In this document: positions 1-10,488 of the stretch, piece by piece
Numbering within the stretch: position 1 is the first letter of the stretch
Layout: every line of letters begins with the position of its first letter
DNA from: Nematopogon swammerdamellus
Taxonomy: Eukaryota > Arthropoda > Insecta > Lepidoptera > Adelidae
Direction: 5' to 3'
Assembly: GCA_946902875.1 (NCBI GenBank)
Contig: OX336355.1
Location: forward strand, 17,269,347 to 17,333,346
Length of the DNA: 64,000 bases
Notes under the pieces: model-generated
The model's database searches: none
Told to the model about the DNA's origin: nothing
The model's input: the letters and a program-made list of their open reading frames with translations, nothing else
Made by a program: the position numbers and the translations under genes

Positions 1-132
1 AAAAACCCAGACTGGAAATATATGGGCAGGGAGTGCGTTCCACATTTTGACATGCCATTATAGTCATCTACCTATTTGTTAATCTTTTAACACACCAGGA
101 AATGTCAGGGCTTTCAAGTGCGTATTCCGTTC

Positions 133-201
133 GCAACGGATGCACGGAATACTCGAACGGAATACTTATCTGTACCCTAATCACGAGATTAAACCTACTA
201 C
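133..201. repeat. Outer inverted repeat, left partner
   Basis: Positions 173-201 (TACCCTAATCACGAGATT and following) are an inverted match to 4161-4189, and CGCAACGGAT near 133 matches ATCCGTTGCG near 4193. These pieces lie outside the main foldback, so the inverted structure once extended further. The DNA between them and the foldback differs on the two sides. Confidence 0.6.
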
Positions 202-896
202 CAGGCCTCACGCACTCTATGTACTTGCGCGCGCTAACTACCTACCGCCCGACGGGCCGCGCCGGCGGTCTATTTCAGTGGAAATTCGTCAGCCGCGCGA
301 AGTATACATAGACGCTTAGTGGGAATTCTATTGAGACTTCCTTAAGGAGGACCTTGCAAAATGTGATTAAAGGGAGCCACTTGGCACAGTTGTTACTATG
401 GTCAAACTGAGCCGATTTAGCCCGGTAGGCAATACCCTCCCCCCCCCTGGTGGGTTTGGGGGGGGGGGGGGGGGGGGTCAAACATTACATCCGCCCCGCC
501 TCAGTCTGACCTACAAAGCTTGATCAGTTTAGCAACTACGTCGAGTTTGGTATCATTTTCGTATAAATTAAGGACGCGCAATTCATTTTTGAAATAATTT
601 TTGCAACACGCCGTATAAAAAAAATTAGTAATTCGAAAAAAACTAAATTTAAAAAAAAATTTTTTTTGCAAATTTATCTATAAATTTTAAAATTTACCTA
701 AATTTATAAAATAAAAATTAGATCTAAGTAGTTCCATTATTGTAGAATATAAAAATATTAACATTGTTCGGATTATTTAACAAAAAATCACCAAAAAAAA
801 AATTAGCGCCGCGCGCCGGATTGATACGCCGAGAGTGGCGGCGCCGCGGCGGCCGCTATAGAAGCGATTACGGCGTCTAACCGAACCAGGTTAGCA

Positions 897-975
897 TGCA
901 AGGGCACCTGTCACGCCGGCACGACATTCGCAGCCCCCAAACGAACCCGAATGCTTTTAGGCGTCGTTTGTACAA
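897..975 (+). mobile_element. LINE 3' end fragment inside the left foldback arm
   Basis: This stretch aligns by eye with the 3' end of the Jockey-like LINE at 55400-55475: GGCACCTGTCA, GCCGGCA, CATTCGCA, CCCCC, CCGAATG and GGCGTCGTT occur in the same order and spacing. It shows that the foldback carries at least one captured retroelement end. Confidence 0.6.
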
Positions 976-1160
976 TATTCCATGCTGAAAGCCCAATTGT
1001 CCCACGAAACCATAAAAAAAATCAGCACCTTAATGAAATAATTTTAGAAATAAAACTGTATTTATAGAAAAAGGCTTTAATTTGTAATATTAGAAAAACA
1101 AAACAGGTATTTTTTTTTTATTTAAACAGGTAATTGCATAAAAAATTTAAAAGAAGAAAT

Positions 1161-1862
1161 TTATTCTTTACATTTTCCATCGCACACACATAATTCAGTG
1201 CAATTTAACTGGCGCTTGTTGCAGTTGCATCTTACCCCGCAGTTTACCTTGCATTTGCACCGAATTAATTCTAAGCACGCTTTAGCAGCAACCGGGGTGT
1301 TGGTCCAGTTTGGGGTCCAGCAATTTCCTTCTTTCTTCCATCCCCAGTCGGAGGGACTAGGGAGATTTTGTGTAGGTTTCATCGCTTGACCCCAAACATG
1401 GACACCCTGAAACACTGCTCTCAGTGTGTGCTGATGCAGTGCGGCTTCTCTCGGTGGGATGTTCTCTAGTTGTCTATCTTTTTTAGTGAAAAGATATTTC
1501 CTAGTTGTTTCGTTGATTGTCGTGCAAGGGCAAGATCTGAAACAATAAAAGATATTTGAATATTATTAAAATTAACAATAATTATACCTAGTTTAGGCAA
1601 TTGCAATTTTAAAATTATATAATTAAAATTAATCAAATTAAATCATTCACTTGCCTATCGTACATAGTTATGACGAACTTTTGAATATATGGGCTGGCCT
1701 GCTCCATTAGTCCTCCCATAAGCAACTTGAAGCCTTTTGTTGCATCTGTATAGGCGGCCCAGGCTTCAAAACCACTTTTCTTGCCCCTTCCACTATAAGC
1801 GGATACGGTGTCACACCCAGTAAATGCGTGAAATACAGGCAACACATCTGCTCTCTCAGGTC
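1161..1862 (-). pseudogene. Last two exons of a Cys-rich invertebrate multi-copy gene, left arm
   Basis: Read on the minus strand, exon a (1862-1655) follows a pyrimidine-rich TTTCAG acceptor and encodes a segment with the motif FHAFTGCDTVSAYSGRGKK. It ends at GATAG followed by GCAAGT, a GC-type 5' splice site. Exon b (1536-1161) follows TTGTTTCAG and encodes a segment with PPREAALHQH, then VWGQ, then PSPSDWGW, and finishes in a Cys-rich tail of the pattern CKCKxxCxxxCxCxxxxLxCTxLCxC with a stop. From memory, this domain order matches a large uncharacterised family of cnidarian and arthropod proteins with a tesmin/CXC-like tail. The 5' exons are missing because the copy stops at the palindrome loop. 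This arm keeps an open frame through both exons. Function is not known. Confidence 0.65.
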
Positions 1863-2339
1863 CTGAAATACGATGTAATTATCATAGCAACACAGAGCAG
1901 GAGATCTCGATGCATTTTTTGCCTACGAAAATCAAGTCGCTCCTCCATTGCTGTCAGTAATGGGTAATCTGCGATCCGGGACTAAATCGGATCTAATAAA
2001 GTGCCTCACCAATCTAGACAACATACAAACTACTCCGAGTACTCCACAGGTTTCAGCGAAAATACTTGATGGTTCTGCGGTGGTCCATATGCTCAGCCCT
2101 AGCCAAACTAAAACCTTCGGTGAGCAGAAACATCAAGTATTTTCGCTGAAACCTGTGGAGTACTCGGAGTAGTTTGTATGTTGTCTAGATTGGTGAGGCA
2201 CTTTATTAGATCCGATTTAGTCCCGGATCGCAGATTACCCATTACTGACAGCGATGGAGGAGCGACTTGATTTTCGTAGGCAAAAAATGCATCGAGATCT
2301 CCTGCTCTGTGTTGCTATGATAATTACATCGTATTTCAG

Positions 2340-3034
2340 GACCTGAGAGAGCAGATGTGTTGCCTGTATTTCACGCATTTACTGGGTGTGACACCGTATC
2401 CGCTTTTAGTGGAAGGGGCAAGAAAAGTGGTTTTGAAGCCTGGGCCGCCTATACAGATGCAACAAAAGGCTTCAAGTTGCTTATGGACTAATGGAGCAGG
2501 CCAGCCCATATATTCAAAAGTTCGTCATAACTATGTACGATAGGCAAGTGAATGATTTAATTTGATTAATTTTAATTATATAATTTTAAAATTGCAATTG
2601 CCTGAACTAGGTATAATTATTGTTAATTTTAATAATATTCGAATATCTTTTATTGTTTCAGATCTTGCCCTTGCACGACAATCAACGAAACTAGGAAATA
2701 TCTTTTCACTAAAAAAGATAGACAACTAGAGAACATCCCACCGAGAGAAGCCGCACTGCATCAGCACACACTGAGAGCAGTGTTTCAGGGTGTCCATGTT
2801 TGGGGTCAAGCGATGAAACCTACACAAAATCTCCCTAGTCCCTCCGACTGGGGATGGAAGAAAGAAGGAAATTGCTTGACCCCAAACTGGACCAACACCC
2901 CGGTTGCTGCTAAAGCGTGCTTAGAATTAATTCGGTGCAAATGCAAGGTAAACTGCGGGGTAAGATGCAACTGCAACAAGCGCCAGTTAAATTGCACTGA
3001 ATTATGTGTGTGCGATGGAAAATGTAAAGAATAA
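2340..3034 (+). pseudogene. Mirror copy of the Cys-rich gene fragment, right arm, frameshifted
   Basis: Exon a is 2340-2543 with a GC splice donor at 2544-2545. Exon b is 2662-3034 with an AG acceptor at 2660-2661. Compared with the left arm, exon a has lost 4 bases in a GGGAGG run near 2486, which breaks the frame after the FTGCDTVSAFSGRG motif. Exon b lacks 3 bases near 2690 (one Thr codon). It also changes a Trp before TPNW to Leu. The 84-residue C-terminal part with the Cys-rich tail remains open. This is a broken sister of the left-arm fragment and cannot make the same product. Confidence 0.65.
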
Positions 3035-3226
3035 ATTTCTTCTTTTTAATTTTTTATGCAATTACCTGTTTAAATAAAAAAAAAAATACCTGTTTTGTTT
3101 TTCTAATATTATAAATTAAAGCCTTTTTCTATAAATACAGTTTTATTTCTAAAATTATTTCATTAAGGTGCTGATTTTTTTTATGGTTTCGTGGGACAAT
3201 TGGGCTTTCAGCATGGAATATTGTAC

Positions 3227-3295
3227 AAACGACGCCTAAAAGCATTCGGGTTCGTTTGGGGGCTGCGAATGTCGTGCCGGCGTGACAGGTGCCCT
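3227..3295 (-). mobile_element. LINE 3' end fragment inside the right foldback arm
   Basis: Mirror image of the fragment at 897-975, in the opposite orientation, with a few substitutions. Confidence 0.6.
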
Positions 3296-4031
3296 TACAT
3301 GCTAACCTGGTTCGGTTAGACGCCGTAATCGCTTCTATAGCGGCCGCCGCCACTCTCGGCGTATCAATCCGGCGCGCGGCGCTAATTTTTTTTGGTGATT
3401 TTTTGTTAAATAATCCGAACAATGTTAATATTTTTATATTCTACAATAATGGAACTACTTAGATCTAATTTTTATTTTATAAATTTAGGTAAATTTTAAA
3501 ATTTATAGACAAATTTGCAAAAAAAATTTTTTTTTTCAGTTTAGTTTTTTTCGAATTACTCAGTTTTTTTATACGGCGTGTTGCAAAAATTATTTCAAAA
3601 ATGAATTGCGCGTCCTTAATTTATACGAAAATGATACCAAACTCGACGTAGTTGCTAAACTGATCAAGCTTTGTAGGTCAGACTGAGGCGCGGCGGATGT
3701 AATGTTTGACCCCCCCCAAACCCACCAGGGGGGGGGGGGGGAGGGTATTGCCTACCGGGCTAAATCGGCTCAGTTTGACCATAGTAACAACTGTGCCAAG
3801 TGGCTCCCTTTAATCACATTTTGCAAGGTTCATGTCAATAGGACCCCAGCTAGCTCGCCCACGCAACTGCTCGCAGCTGCAAAGCAATAACCACTTTACA
3901 CTCGATCGTTAAGGTACATTTTCGCACGCAGCGATTGGCGATGTGAACCAGTAGGCTATTAAAACCCGCAGGTAGGAACATATTCTATGGAGTGATTTAT
4001 CTGTTACGAAGTAACTATTAAGTAATCTGTG

Positions 4032-4167
4032 CTACTACGCTACGCCGCCGCCGTACTCTCCGCATAATTTTGTATGGAGAAACGGAGCAGCGCCTCTAGT
4101 GATAGATTTGCGAACTTCGTTTCTCCATACAAAATGATGCGGAGAACACGGCGGCGTAGCGTAGTAG
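4032..4167. mobile_element. 136 bp MITE with long inverted ends
   Basis: The two ends are inverted copies over about 50 bases: CTACTACGCTACGCCGCC at the left and GGCGGCGTAGCGTAGTAG at the right. The pairing continues through TTTTGTATGGAGAAACG. No ORF is present. It sits between the foldback and the outer inverted repeat and explains part of the flank asymmetry. Confidence 0.7.
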
Positions 4168-4202
4168 GTTAAATCTCGTGATTAGGGTACTGATCCGTTG
4201 CG
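4161..4202. repeat. Outer inverted repeat, right partner
   Basis: Inverted partner of 133-201. It overlaps the last bases of the 136 bp MITE. Confidence 0.55.
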
Positions 4203-4667
4203 TGCGCAAGTCGCGGCCATCTCGCCGGCAAGAATTTAACACGAGCGAAGCCCCGGACAAAACACTAAATTCCCATCACACGCCAGACGTCTCGCTCGAC
4301 AGGACCATGCATAAGTAATAGTTCACTATCGACTCCCGCGCATGCAGATGAGCTGCGCCCACGCACCCGCGCCGTTGCATAATCTATTGTTCGGCTGCGT
4401 GAGTCACGTGCCGTTTCGACATACTTACTACGTTATGGATTTGTGTATTTACCATATTCATTTTCGCTTCGGAGGACTTCTTAAGGCTATATACGAGGTG
4501 AGCAAGCAAGGTGTAAACACCGCGGGACAAAGTCCTAAGACAAGTCCGCTGCCTAAAGTGCGGACTAAGCGCTCCAGTACTTCCTTCGTCTTTCGCTCTG
4601 CGAAACACTGGATTGCACTTGCTCCCGATCTGTTTTCCTTCAGTGTGTGACTTAGGATCTTTAAAGA
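4203..4667. other. No recognisable gene
   Basis: A 102-codon frame (4342-4650, plus strand) is open here, but it has no recognised domain and overlaps a comparable frame on the other strand. I do not call it a gene. CACGAGCGAAGCCCCGG near 4232 resembles a decayed Helitron-like end. Confidence 0.4.
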
Positions 4668-4985
4668 GAAGCGTAAAAACTATTTAAAAAAATATAAAAA
4701 CCGCCTTAAATAATGTATGAAATAAAAAAAAATTTAAGTTTAAGGCGGTGCGGTGCTAAAGCAAGCAAAAATGATGCATGAAAGAAAGCCTTCTTTAGCC
4801 CCGCCTTCAACTCTAGGGTTCGATTTTTTTTTATTTCATACATTTTCAAGGCGGTTTTTATATTTTTTTAAATAGTTTTTTATTTCACAGTTTTTTTAGT
4901 AATTTTTTGCTATTAATGCACTCGGCGGAATCGCCGGCCTTCGGCCTCGCGATTCCGCCTCGCTTTTCAATCCGATCTTGACCAA
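4668..4985 (+). mobile_element. Foldback MITE with GGCGG stems, copy 1
   Basis: AT-rich ends flank inverted GGCGGT / ACCGCC stems around 4695-4750 and 4805-4860, each followed by GTATGAAATAAAAAAA or its complement. One flank carries a hairpin built on GGCCTTCGGCC. A second copy in inverse orientation is at 58138-58410, sharing the same stems, middle and hairpin flank. Confidence 0.65.
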
Positions 4986-5115
4986 ATTAAAATAGGACCA
5001 CACGGGAAACACCAGCTTTCAAATAAAAAAAGAATTTTCAACATCGGTTCACCCAGTCGAAACTTCTGAGGTAACAAACATAAAAAAAAAATTAATAAAA
5101 AAAATACAGTCGAAT
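4986..5115 (+). repeat. Dispersed lepidopteran-type repeat fragment
   Basis: The sequence with CAGCTTTCAAATAAAAAAAG, ATCGGTTCACCCAGTC and TTCTGAGGTAACAAACAT resembles, from memory, a repeat common in moth genomes. Only one copy is in the window, so this is recognition and not internal evidence. Confidence 0.35.
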
Positions 5116-5365
5116 CGGGGTCGTCGGCTCAACATCCACGCTGACGGCGCGGCGCGGCGCCAAGTGTCTCGTATCCATAAAAAAACACGTAGCTTTCACG
5201 GCTTGGAGTAGGATGCAACGCTCGGAAATTTTTGGTGTAATAAAAAATTCGGTTTTTTACTTTTTTTTATTAAAAAATATGAATTGAAACCCAAAAAAGT
5301 AAAAAGCAGACGATATAGATATTATGCTCGTATAATCAAGGAATGAAATTAATTTTCCGTACACC

Positions 5366-5660
5366 GCACGGAACCCTATTACTAAGCCTACGCCGCCGCC
5401 TGTCTGTCTGTCTGTCCTGCTGCGGCATGTTTGGAACCGTAATAGCTAACCGGTTGAAATTTTCACAGAACATGTATTATTATGGCGGATATAACAACAA
5501 ATAATAAACAACTGAAAAAGTTAAAGATTAAGGGGGGTCCCACACAAATATCTTAATTATCAGAAGGGCGCCATCTACCGAATTATCCAAACATTTTAAC
5601 GACAAAAGTATACACTTTCACCGATAGATGGCGTGATACTGAGATACGTGCGAGTGCCAC
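5366..5660 (+). mobile_element. Repeat D, degenerate copy
   Basis: Shares with the other repeat D copies the start CGGAACCCTATTACTAAG, a TCTGTCTGTCTGTC run, GTTGAAATTTTCACAGAA, a GATATAACAACA block and the inverted pair GCCATCTACC / TAGATGGCG. No ORF. Confidence 0.7.
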
Positions 5661-6061
5661 TGTAAAGTAAAAAAAAATAGGTAAAAAAACTTTAAGTTAA
5701 ACGGGCTTCTTAAAAAAAACTAGAAAAATAACATCAGCTGTAAAAAAAACTAGAAAATAATAAGGACACAAGCCTGGGCCTTCTTAAGATTTTACGTCTG
5801 GGTAAGAAATCGTGCAATACTAGCGTGCTGTCTTCTCATGTCGGATGCCAAAGGGCACTTTGTGTCGCTGCGTCAGCGGAATAAGTAATAAATTGAGACT
5901 TTTAACAGACTAATATAAAAACGTGGGGCGCATTATACGTAGGTATATATTTTTAATGTTATTTTTTTAATAATGATATTATATTTAACTTTTGTTTCTA
6001 TAAATGTATTTACATTTTATAATTTTTTTGAGAGAAGTTTAATTCCTACTCAAATCGTTTT

Positions 6062-6425
6062 TAGGGTTCCGTATCCGGTACGGGACCCTATTACTAAGCT
6101 GCCGCCCGTCTGTCCGAGGGCTGTGTCTCTCGAACTGTTGAAAATCTCACAAAAAATGTGTTATTAATTATAATGGCCGATATAACAACATATAATAAAA
6201 ATAAGAAAAAGTAAAAAATTCACGGGCGTTCCCATAGAAAAAACTAAAAAGTGTATGCGCGCGCGCCATCTACCAAAAAGAGTATGAAGCATTTTAACTA
6301 ATAATGAATTTGAACTAATATGAAGCATTTCTTAAACACGCCATAGATGGCGTGAGTGGCGCTGACCGTGACATGGCCACTCGGAACCCTCGGTGCGCGA
6401 GTTCGCACTTTGCCGGTTTTTTTTT
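6062..6425 (+). mobile_element. Repeat D, near-complete copy
   Basis: Runs from AGGGTTCCGTATCCGGTA to CGGAACCCTCGGTGCGCGAG and a T-rich end. The terminal GGTTCCGTA-type motif is present in inverted form near both ends, and the internal CGCCATCTACC / ATAGATGGCG pair is kept. Non-autonomous; family class unknown. Confidence 0.75.
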
Positions 6426-6805
6426 TAAAAGCTTACTAATATGCCCTGATAGATGAAGGTTTACGTTAAATAAAACGGAATGAGTGTAGGTACTTTCATA
6501 TAATTTCCTTAAGTTACCATAGCCTAGTCACTAGGCTATGGCCCTACTAGGCCCTAGTGCGTGCTAGCTCTAAAGGAGGTAACTGTAGCCTACCTACCAC
6601 GTGACTGTAGGTATCTGTGTTTCAGATACGTCTATACCGTTTCTATTCGCATGAACGGACAATTTTCATAGTACTTAGGTGAAATCTTAGGCGAAAGCAT
6701 AGGTTTCACAGGAAGCAGGCACAACAATATGGAATTAACCCATCCACTCCCACACGCGACATAAACAATGGTGTCGCGCGCAGAACATTCTAGTGCCATG
6801 TTCTA

Positions 6806-7332
6806 CCAGAAGTGTCCAACAGGACAATGAGCGGTTTTTTTTTTATGGAAACTGACACGGTTGGCTACATCACCTACAACATCCGTGATGTCAGCCCATA
6901 ACACCGGGTGAACTAGGTGCCATGTCAGTGATTCCCCCTTTGATCGTGCCGGCTACACTGAACTGGTCGGAAAACACAGACTAATTATAGCCGTTTGAGT
7001 GCTATATCAGTGCTTCCCTTCATTTCGCGCCGGCTACACTGAACTGGACGGAAAACACGAACTATTTACATAGCCGTTTCGACCGACGTTTCGCTCAGTG
7101 CGGTGGTACCAACCCGGCCGGGATAAACCCTGCCACCCAGTAAGGTAAAGAAGGGAAGGGACCTACAGTTTAACGTGGAATCCGAACCACGGTCAGCCTC
7201 CAACGGTCAGCGGTCACCCATCCAAGTACTGATCGCGCCCAGCGTTGCTTAACATTCAATAGCGACAGTTGACTGTCTGCACCACTGAGCTATCGAGGCT
7301 GACCAGAAGTGTCCAACTGTTCAATGAGCGGT
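6806..7332 (-). mobile_element. SINE-A insertion with a ~30 bp target duplication
   Basis: The element (about 6836-7302) reads on the minus strand from GCCTCGATAGCTCAGTGG to a poly-A tail. It is bounded by a near-repeat of host DNA starting CCAGAAGTGTCCAAC at 6806-6835 and again at 7303-7332 (27 of 30 identical by eye). Inside, a block with GCCGGCTACACTGAACTGG occurs twice about 85 bases apart, a partial internal duplication. This copy has no module C upstream of its head. Confidence 0.8.
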
Positions 7333-7604
7333 CAAGTCATGACACTTTGTCTAACAATAATTTTACCACATACATAGTCACCTCCAGTGAGTTTTTTATG
7401 GAAAAGCGGCACGGGTGGCTGTACTTACCCAAAAGTTTTAAAGAAGATCAGACACAGCCAATAAAACCACTCCTCAAGAAACCACCCATGCTGAATGGTC
7501 GTATAGACAATCCATCCGTCCTCAGTATCATGTCGGCTGCATGTCCCGAATAAATATCTGCGTGCAAGGAGTCACTTGCTGTTTGCGGAACGTCGTCGTC
7601 AACA

Positions 7605-8088
7605 TCCGTGATGTCAGCCCATAATACCGGGTGAACTAGGTGCCATGTCAGTGCTTCCCTTCATTTCATGTCGTCTATATTGAATTTCGTCGGACTGAAA
7701 ACACGAACTATTTACATAGCTGCTCTTGTCCAGTATAGCCAGCAATCCAAGGAAGTCTCCGGTATGGCACCCACCTTCTCGGAGGTGATATTGGCTGGTC
7801 GGAGCATGTGCTTTGGCCCCTCCGAATCAGCCACCCATATCGAATAACCTAAAAAAAAAATTGTCGTATCGACCTACGTTTCGTTCAGTGCGGTCGGCCG
7901 TATCAACCCGGCCGGAGTAAAGCCTACCACCTAGTAAGGTAAGAAGGGAAGGGACCTACAGTTTAACGTGGAATCCGAATCACGGTCAGCCTCCAACGGT
8001 CGAGTGGTCACCCATCCAAGTACTTACCGCGCCCAAGGTTGCTTAACAAAAGTCGACCGACCGCACCACTGAGCTACCGAGGCTGACA
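7605..8088 (-). mobile_element. SINE-A copy interrupted by a SINE-B tail
   Basis: The outer parts (7605-7724 and about 7861-8088) are SINE-A on the minus strand: the GGTGATGT...GGGCTGACAT tail at the left, and the head with ACCGAGGCTGAC at the right. The middle is a 3' fragment of SINE-B in plus orientation, giving a clear nested order. Confidence 0.75.
7725..7860 (+). mobile_element. SINE-B 3' fragment nested in SINE-A
   Basis: Contains TCCAGTATAGCCAGCAATCC, TCTCCGGTATGGCACC and CAGCCACCCATA and ends in a poly-A run. It lies inside the SINE-A copy, so it inserted later. Confidence 0.75.
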
Positions 8089-8412
8089 AGGCTCTTTCCA
8101 TGTAGGCATAATTTATTATTGTTCTGCGTTGTATGGCGTCTCTAGCCGCCCACGCGTAGTGTTACCCGCGCGTCTTCGTACTTGAGGAATGGTTCGGTGC
8201 ACATTGGAAACATTTCGACACAGAAATTAGTGTGTCTAATGAGCTAGCGATCCGATCATATGTGGCACAGACACGAACCAGGCAGTGAAGTGAGAATAAC
8301 TAGATCTGTTTAAAGATAATAGCCCCGTTTATGAAGTACTTACTAGCTTTGCCTATCGTGTGAAATTCTATCAAAAAGAAAAATATAATAAATATAGTAA
8401 AACTACTCTATA

Positions 8413-8740
8413 ATATACAGGGTGACTGGAAATTCGATCTATTCATTGAAAGGGGTTACACTAGAAATTATTTGGAACAATTTAACTCCAAGCAACTGTG
8501 GGTATTTTTCCATGAAAAAAAAAATTTTTGTAATAAAAATTTACATAAAAATAAAAATAAAAATGTCATTTAAGACCTTTCATTTCTGAGATATTGAGAA
8601 TTTTGGGCCGATATTTTTATTTGAAATGATTTGTAGCTTACCAGATTTCAGAAAAATATCAATGGAGTGCCCAAAAATAAGGATATTTTTTTACAGAGAT
8701 CCGCTTTACGAAACCAGTCAAAAAATCATATCCGTCTATC
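8413..8740. other. Probable decayed MITE or unannotated AT-rich DNA
   Basis: Begins with TATACAGGGTGACTGGAAA, similar to the CAGGGTG terminus of the MITE at 15197. No matching far end could be found. Confidence 0.3.
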
Positions 8741-8990
8741 AATTGTCTTTCTACAATGCAAAATATAAAAGCCTGTGGCGCCATCTATTATTCAGTAGCG
8801 TGCATAATCGAGCACATTTGTTGTACGGGGACCCCCCCCCCCCCTTAATTTTTAACTTATTGTTTTTTTTTATTATTTGTTACGATATTCACCATAATAA
8901 ATAACACATACACAACCGACCCGCTACAACCGACCCGCTATCTATTGCGGTTCAACAGACGGACGGACAGACGGCGGCGTAGGCCCAGTT
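8740..8990 (-). mobile_element. Repeat D, partial copy
   Basis: On the minus strand it shows the GCCATCTATT, CACATA and GACGGACAGACGG blocks of repeat D. A run of 14 C residues starting near 8832 replaces part of the CACGGGGGTCC region. Confidence 0.6.
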
Positions 8991-8999
8991 AGAGCTTCA

Positions 9000-9750
9000 C
9001 TCATCCATCACACCAAAACCATAATCGTCACGTCCGTAGATTCGCAATGTCCGCTTCGCCGAAACTCCTACGCAGCTAAATAACCCATTGTCTTGTAGAA
9101 AGCCGGGTCGCTACAGTATTGTAATTGGCGAAAGTCCAGCATTTGAATTCAATGCAATTATTCGTTTGAATTATGCATCGCTATTGGCGCATTCGATTTT
9201 GGAACGCCTTACGCCATTGTTGACCTAATCTTTATGCGACGCATTTTGAAAAGTCCGCGATTGGAATATTGAATTTCTTTCGGGCCGTCGTCTGCTTGGT
9301 GACGTACGCGACCGGCAGTGCGCACACGAGCGATTAACTGTCGACCGAATCTAGTCTTTTTGAAATTATCACGTAATACCATGAATTATAGATATATCGC
9401 CCACTTGCAACACATAGTCACACCTTTTGTCTTCTAAGTCCGTCAAGACGGATGAACATTCGTGCGTCTGATGGACGACTAAAGTCTGTTCATTTTCCTA
9501 AGTCACTTGCGAAAATCGTACATACTGTCCTTGTCTATCCCATTGAATTTTCCCTTTTCCAGTGCCATACAACAATGTCTCAGAAGTGAAAAGCAAAATG
9601 CCTGCTTCTCGGAGCGGCGCTTTCGACGTATTACTTTTGGGAGACTGCATACAATACTTGCATAGTCACTGTAGCTATGTCGATAACAGACGCACTGCAC
9701 ATGCCAATGAAAGTAACCTGTGTAAGCGAGACAACCAGAGAAAGATATTT
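9000..9750. other. No recognisable feature
   Basis: Mixed-composition DNA with short open frames on both strands and no domain I recognise. Confidence 0.4.
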
Positions 9751-9754
9751 TAGC

Positions 9755-10110
9755 AAGTGACTTCGCAAAATGAACATACTATAAGCGGCCAGTGTATTTA
9801 TATGGGCGTCTGTCCGCTAGGCATCCGGCGTCCGAGATCCGTCAGATGCATGACGGACGTCGAGAACTCGTCTCGATCCCTCCGTCAAAAATTCGGTCCG
9901 CAGAGCGGTAATACAAAACGGATGCGGACTTATCCACGACGTTCGGCGCGCCGGATCCGTAATTTTGACGGATGTTGTTGAGCCTTGAGCATTTAGTTCG
10001 TCCGGGATCGGACGTAGTGGACAAACGATATCCGCCGTTGTCATCCGTCATCCGTCTGCGTAAAAACACCGACATCCGTCATCCGAGAAAAAAATCGTAC
10101 CGTGGACAAC
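9755..10110. repeat. Region rich in (G)TCCGTCA/TGACGGA words
   Basis: CATCCGTCATCCG and its complement TGACGGATG recur at least eight times in about 350 bases, in both orientations, with no constant period. The origin is unknown; it may be a decayed foldback. Confidence 0.4.
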
Positions 10111-10177
10111 GGCAATTAAAAAAAAGGTATAAAATAAAGCATATTGTTGCGGAAATACCAAGTCGGCCGACAGTTTA

Positions 10178-10488
10178 GTCCCTCGCACAGAGCATCAAAT
10201 ACGTACCGCGCGCGCCCCCTACTATTATAGAGGCGCCCTAAGCGTTAATATTTGAAACCCAAAAACTACACGCAGTGTTGCTAGCGCTTCGTATGTGTGT
10301 GTGTGTGCTAGTATCGACACTACACACAAAGAGGAGCAAGTTAGGCACACGCAAAAAACAAATGCACACGCACAACACACATATGTAAGTCATAGGCTAC
10401 GCCCACAGGCTTCAACGGCGTTGTAGGGAAATCGCGCTCAGGGCGCCTCTAGGAGGGGCGCGCGCATTTGATGCTCTGTGGTCCCTCG
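10178..10488. mobile_element. hAT-type MITE with perfect 8 bp target duplication
   Basis: The element spans 10186-10480. Its ends are perfect inverted repeats (CACAGAGCATCAAAT / ATTTGATGCTCTGTG), with further inner pairing of GCGCGCGCCCC and AGAGGCGCCCT. It is flanked by GTCCCTCG at 10178-10185 and 10481-10488. An 8 bp duplication and CA..TG ends fit hAT (or P-like) elements. The interior is non-coding and holds a GT microsatellite near 10291. Confidence 0.85.

Larger units (their letters stand above)
351..3829. repeat. 3.5 kb foldback (giant imperfect palindrome)
   Basis: The left arm (351 to about 2077) and right arm (about 2125 to 3829) are inverted copies of each other, separated by a loop of roughly 47 bases. 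The arms start with ACCTTGCAAAATGTG and run through a long G/C homopolymer, a LINE tail fragment and two exons of a Cys-rich gene before reaching the loop. They are not identical: there are scattered substitutions, a 4-base and a 3-base indel inside the exons, and different homopolymer lengths. This argues against a simple assembly mirror. No target duplication is visible just outside the arms. It is most likely a foldback-type DNA element or an inverted duplication; the transposase class cannot be told. Confidence 0.9.

Noticed and set aside
351..3829. Foldback as an assembly mirror artefact
   Set aside because: The arms differ by substitutions and by 3- and 4-base indels, which a simple read-through artefact would not give. 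Reads should still be checked.
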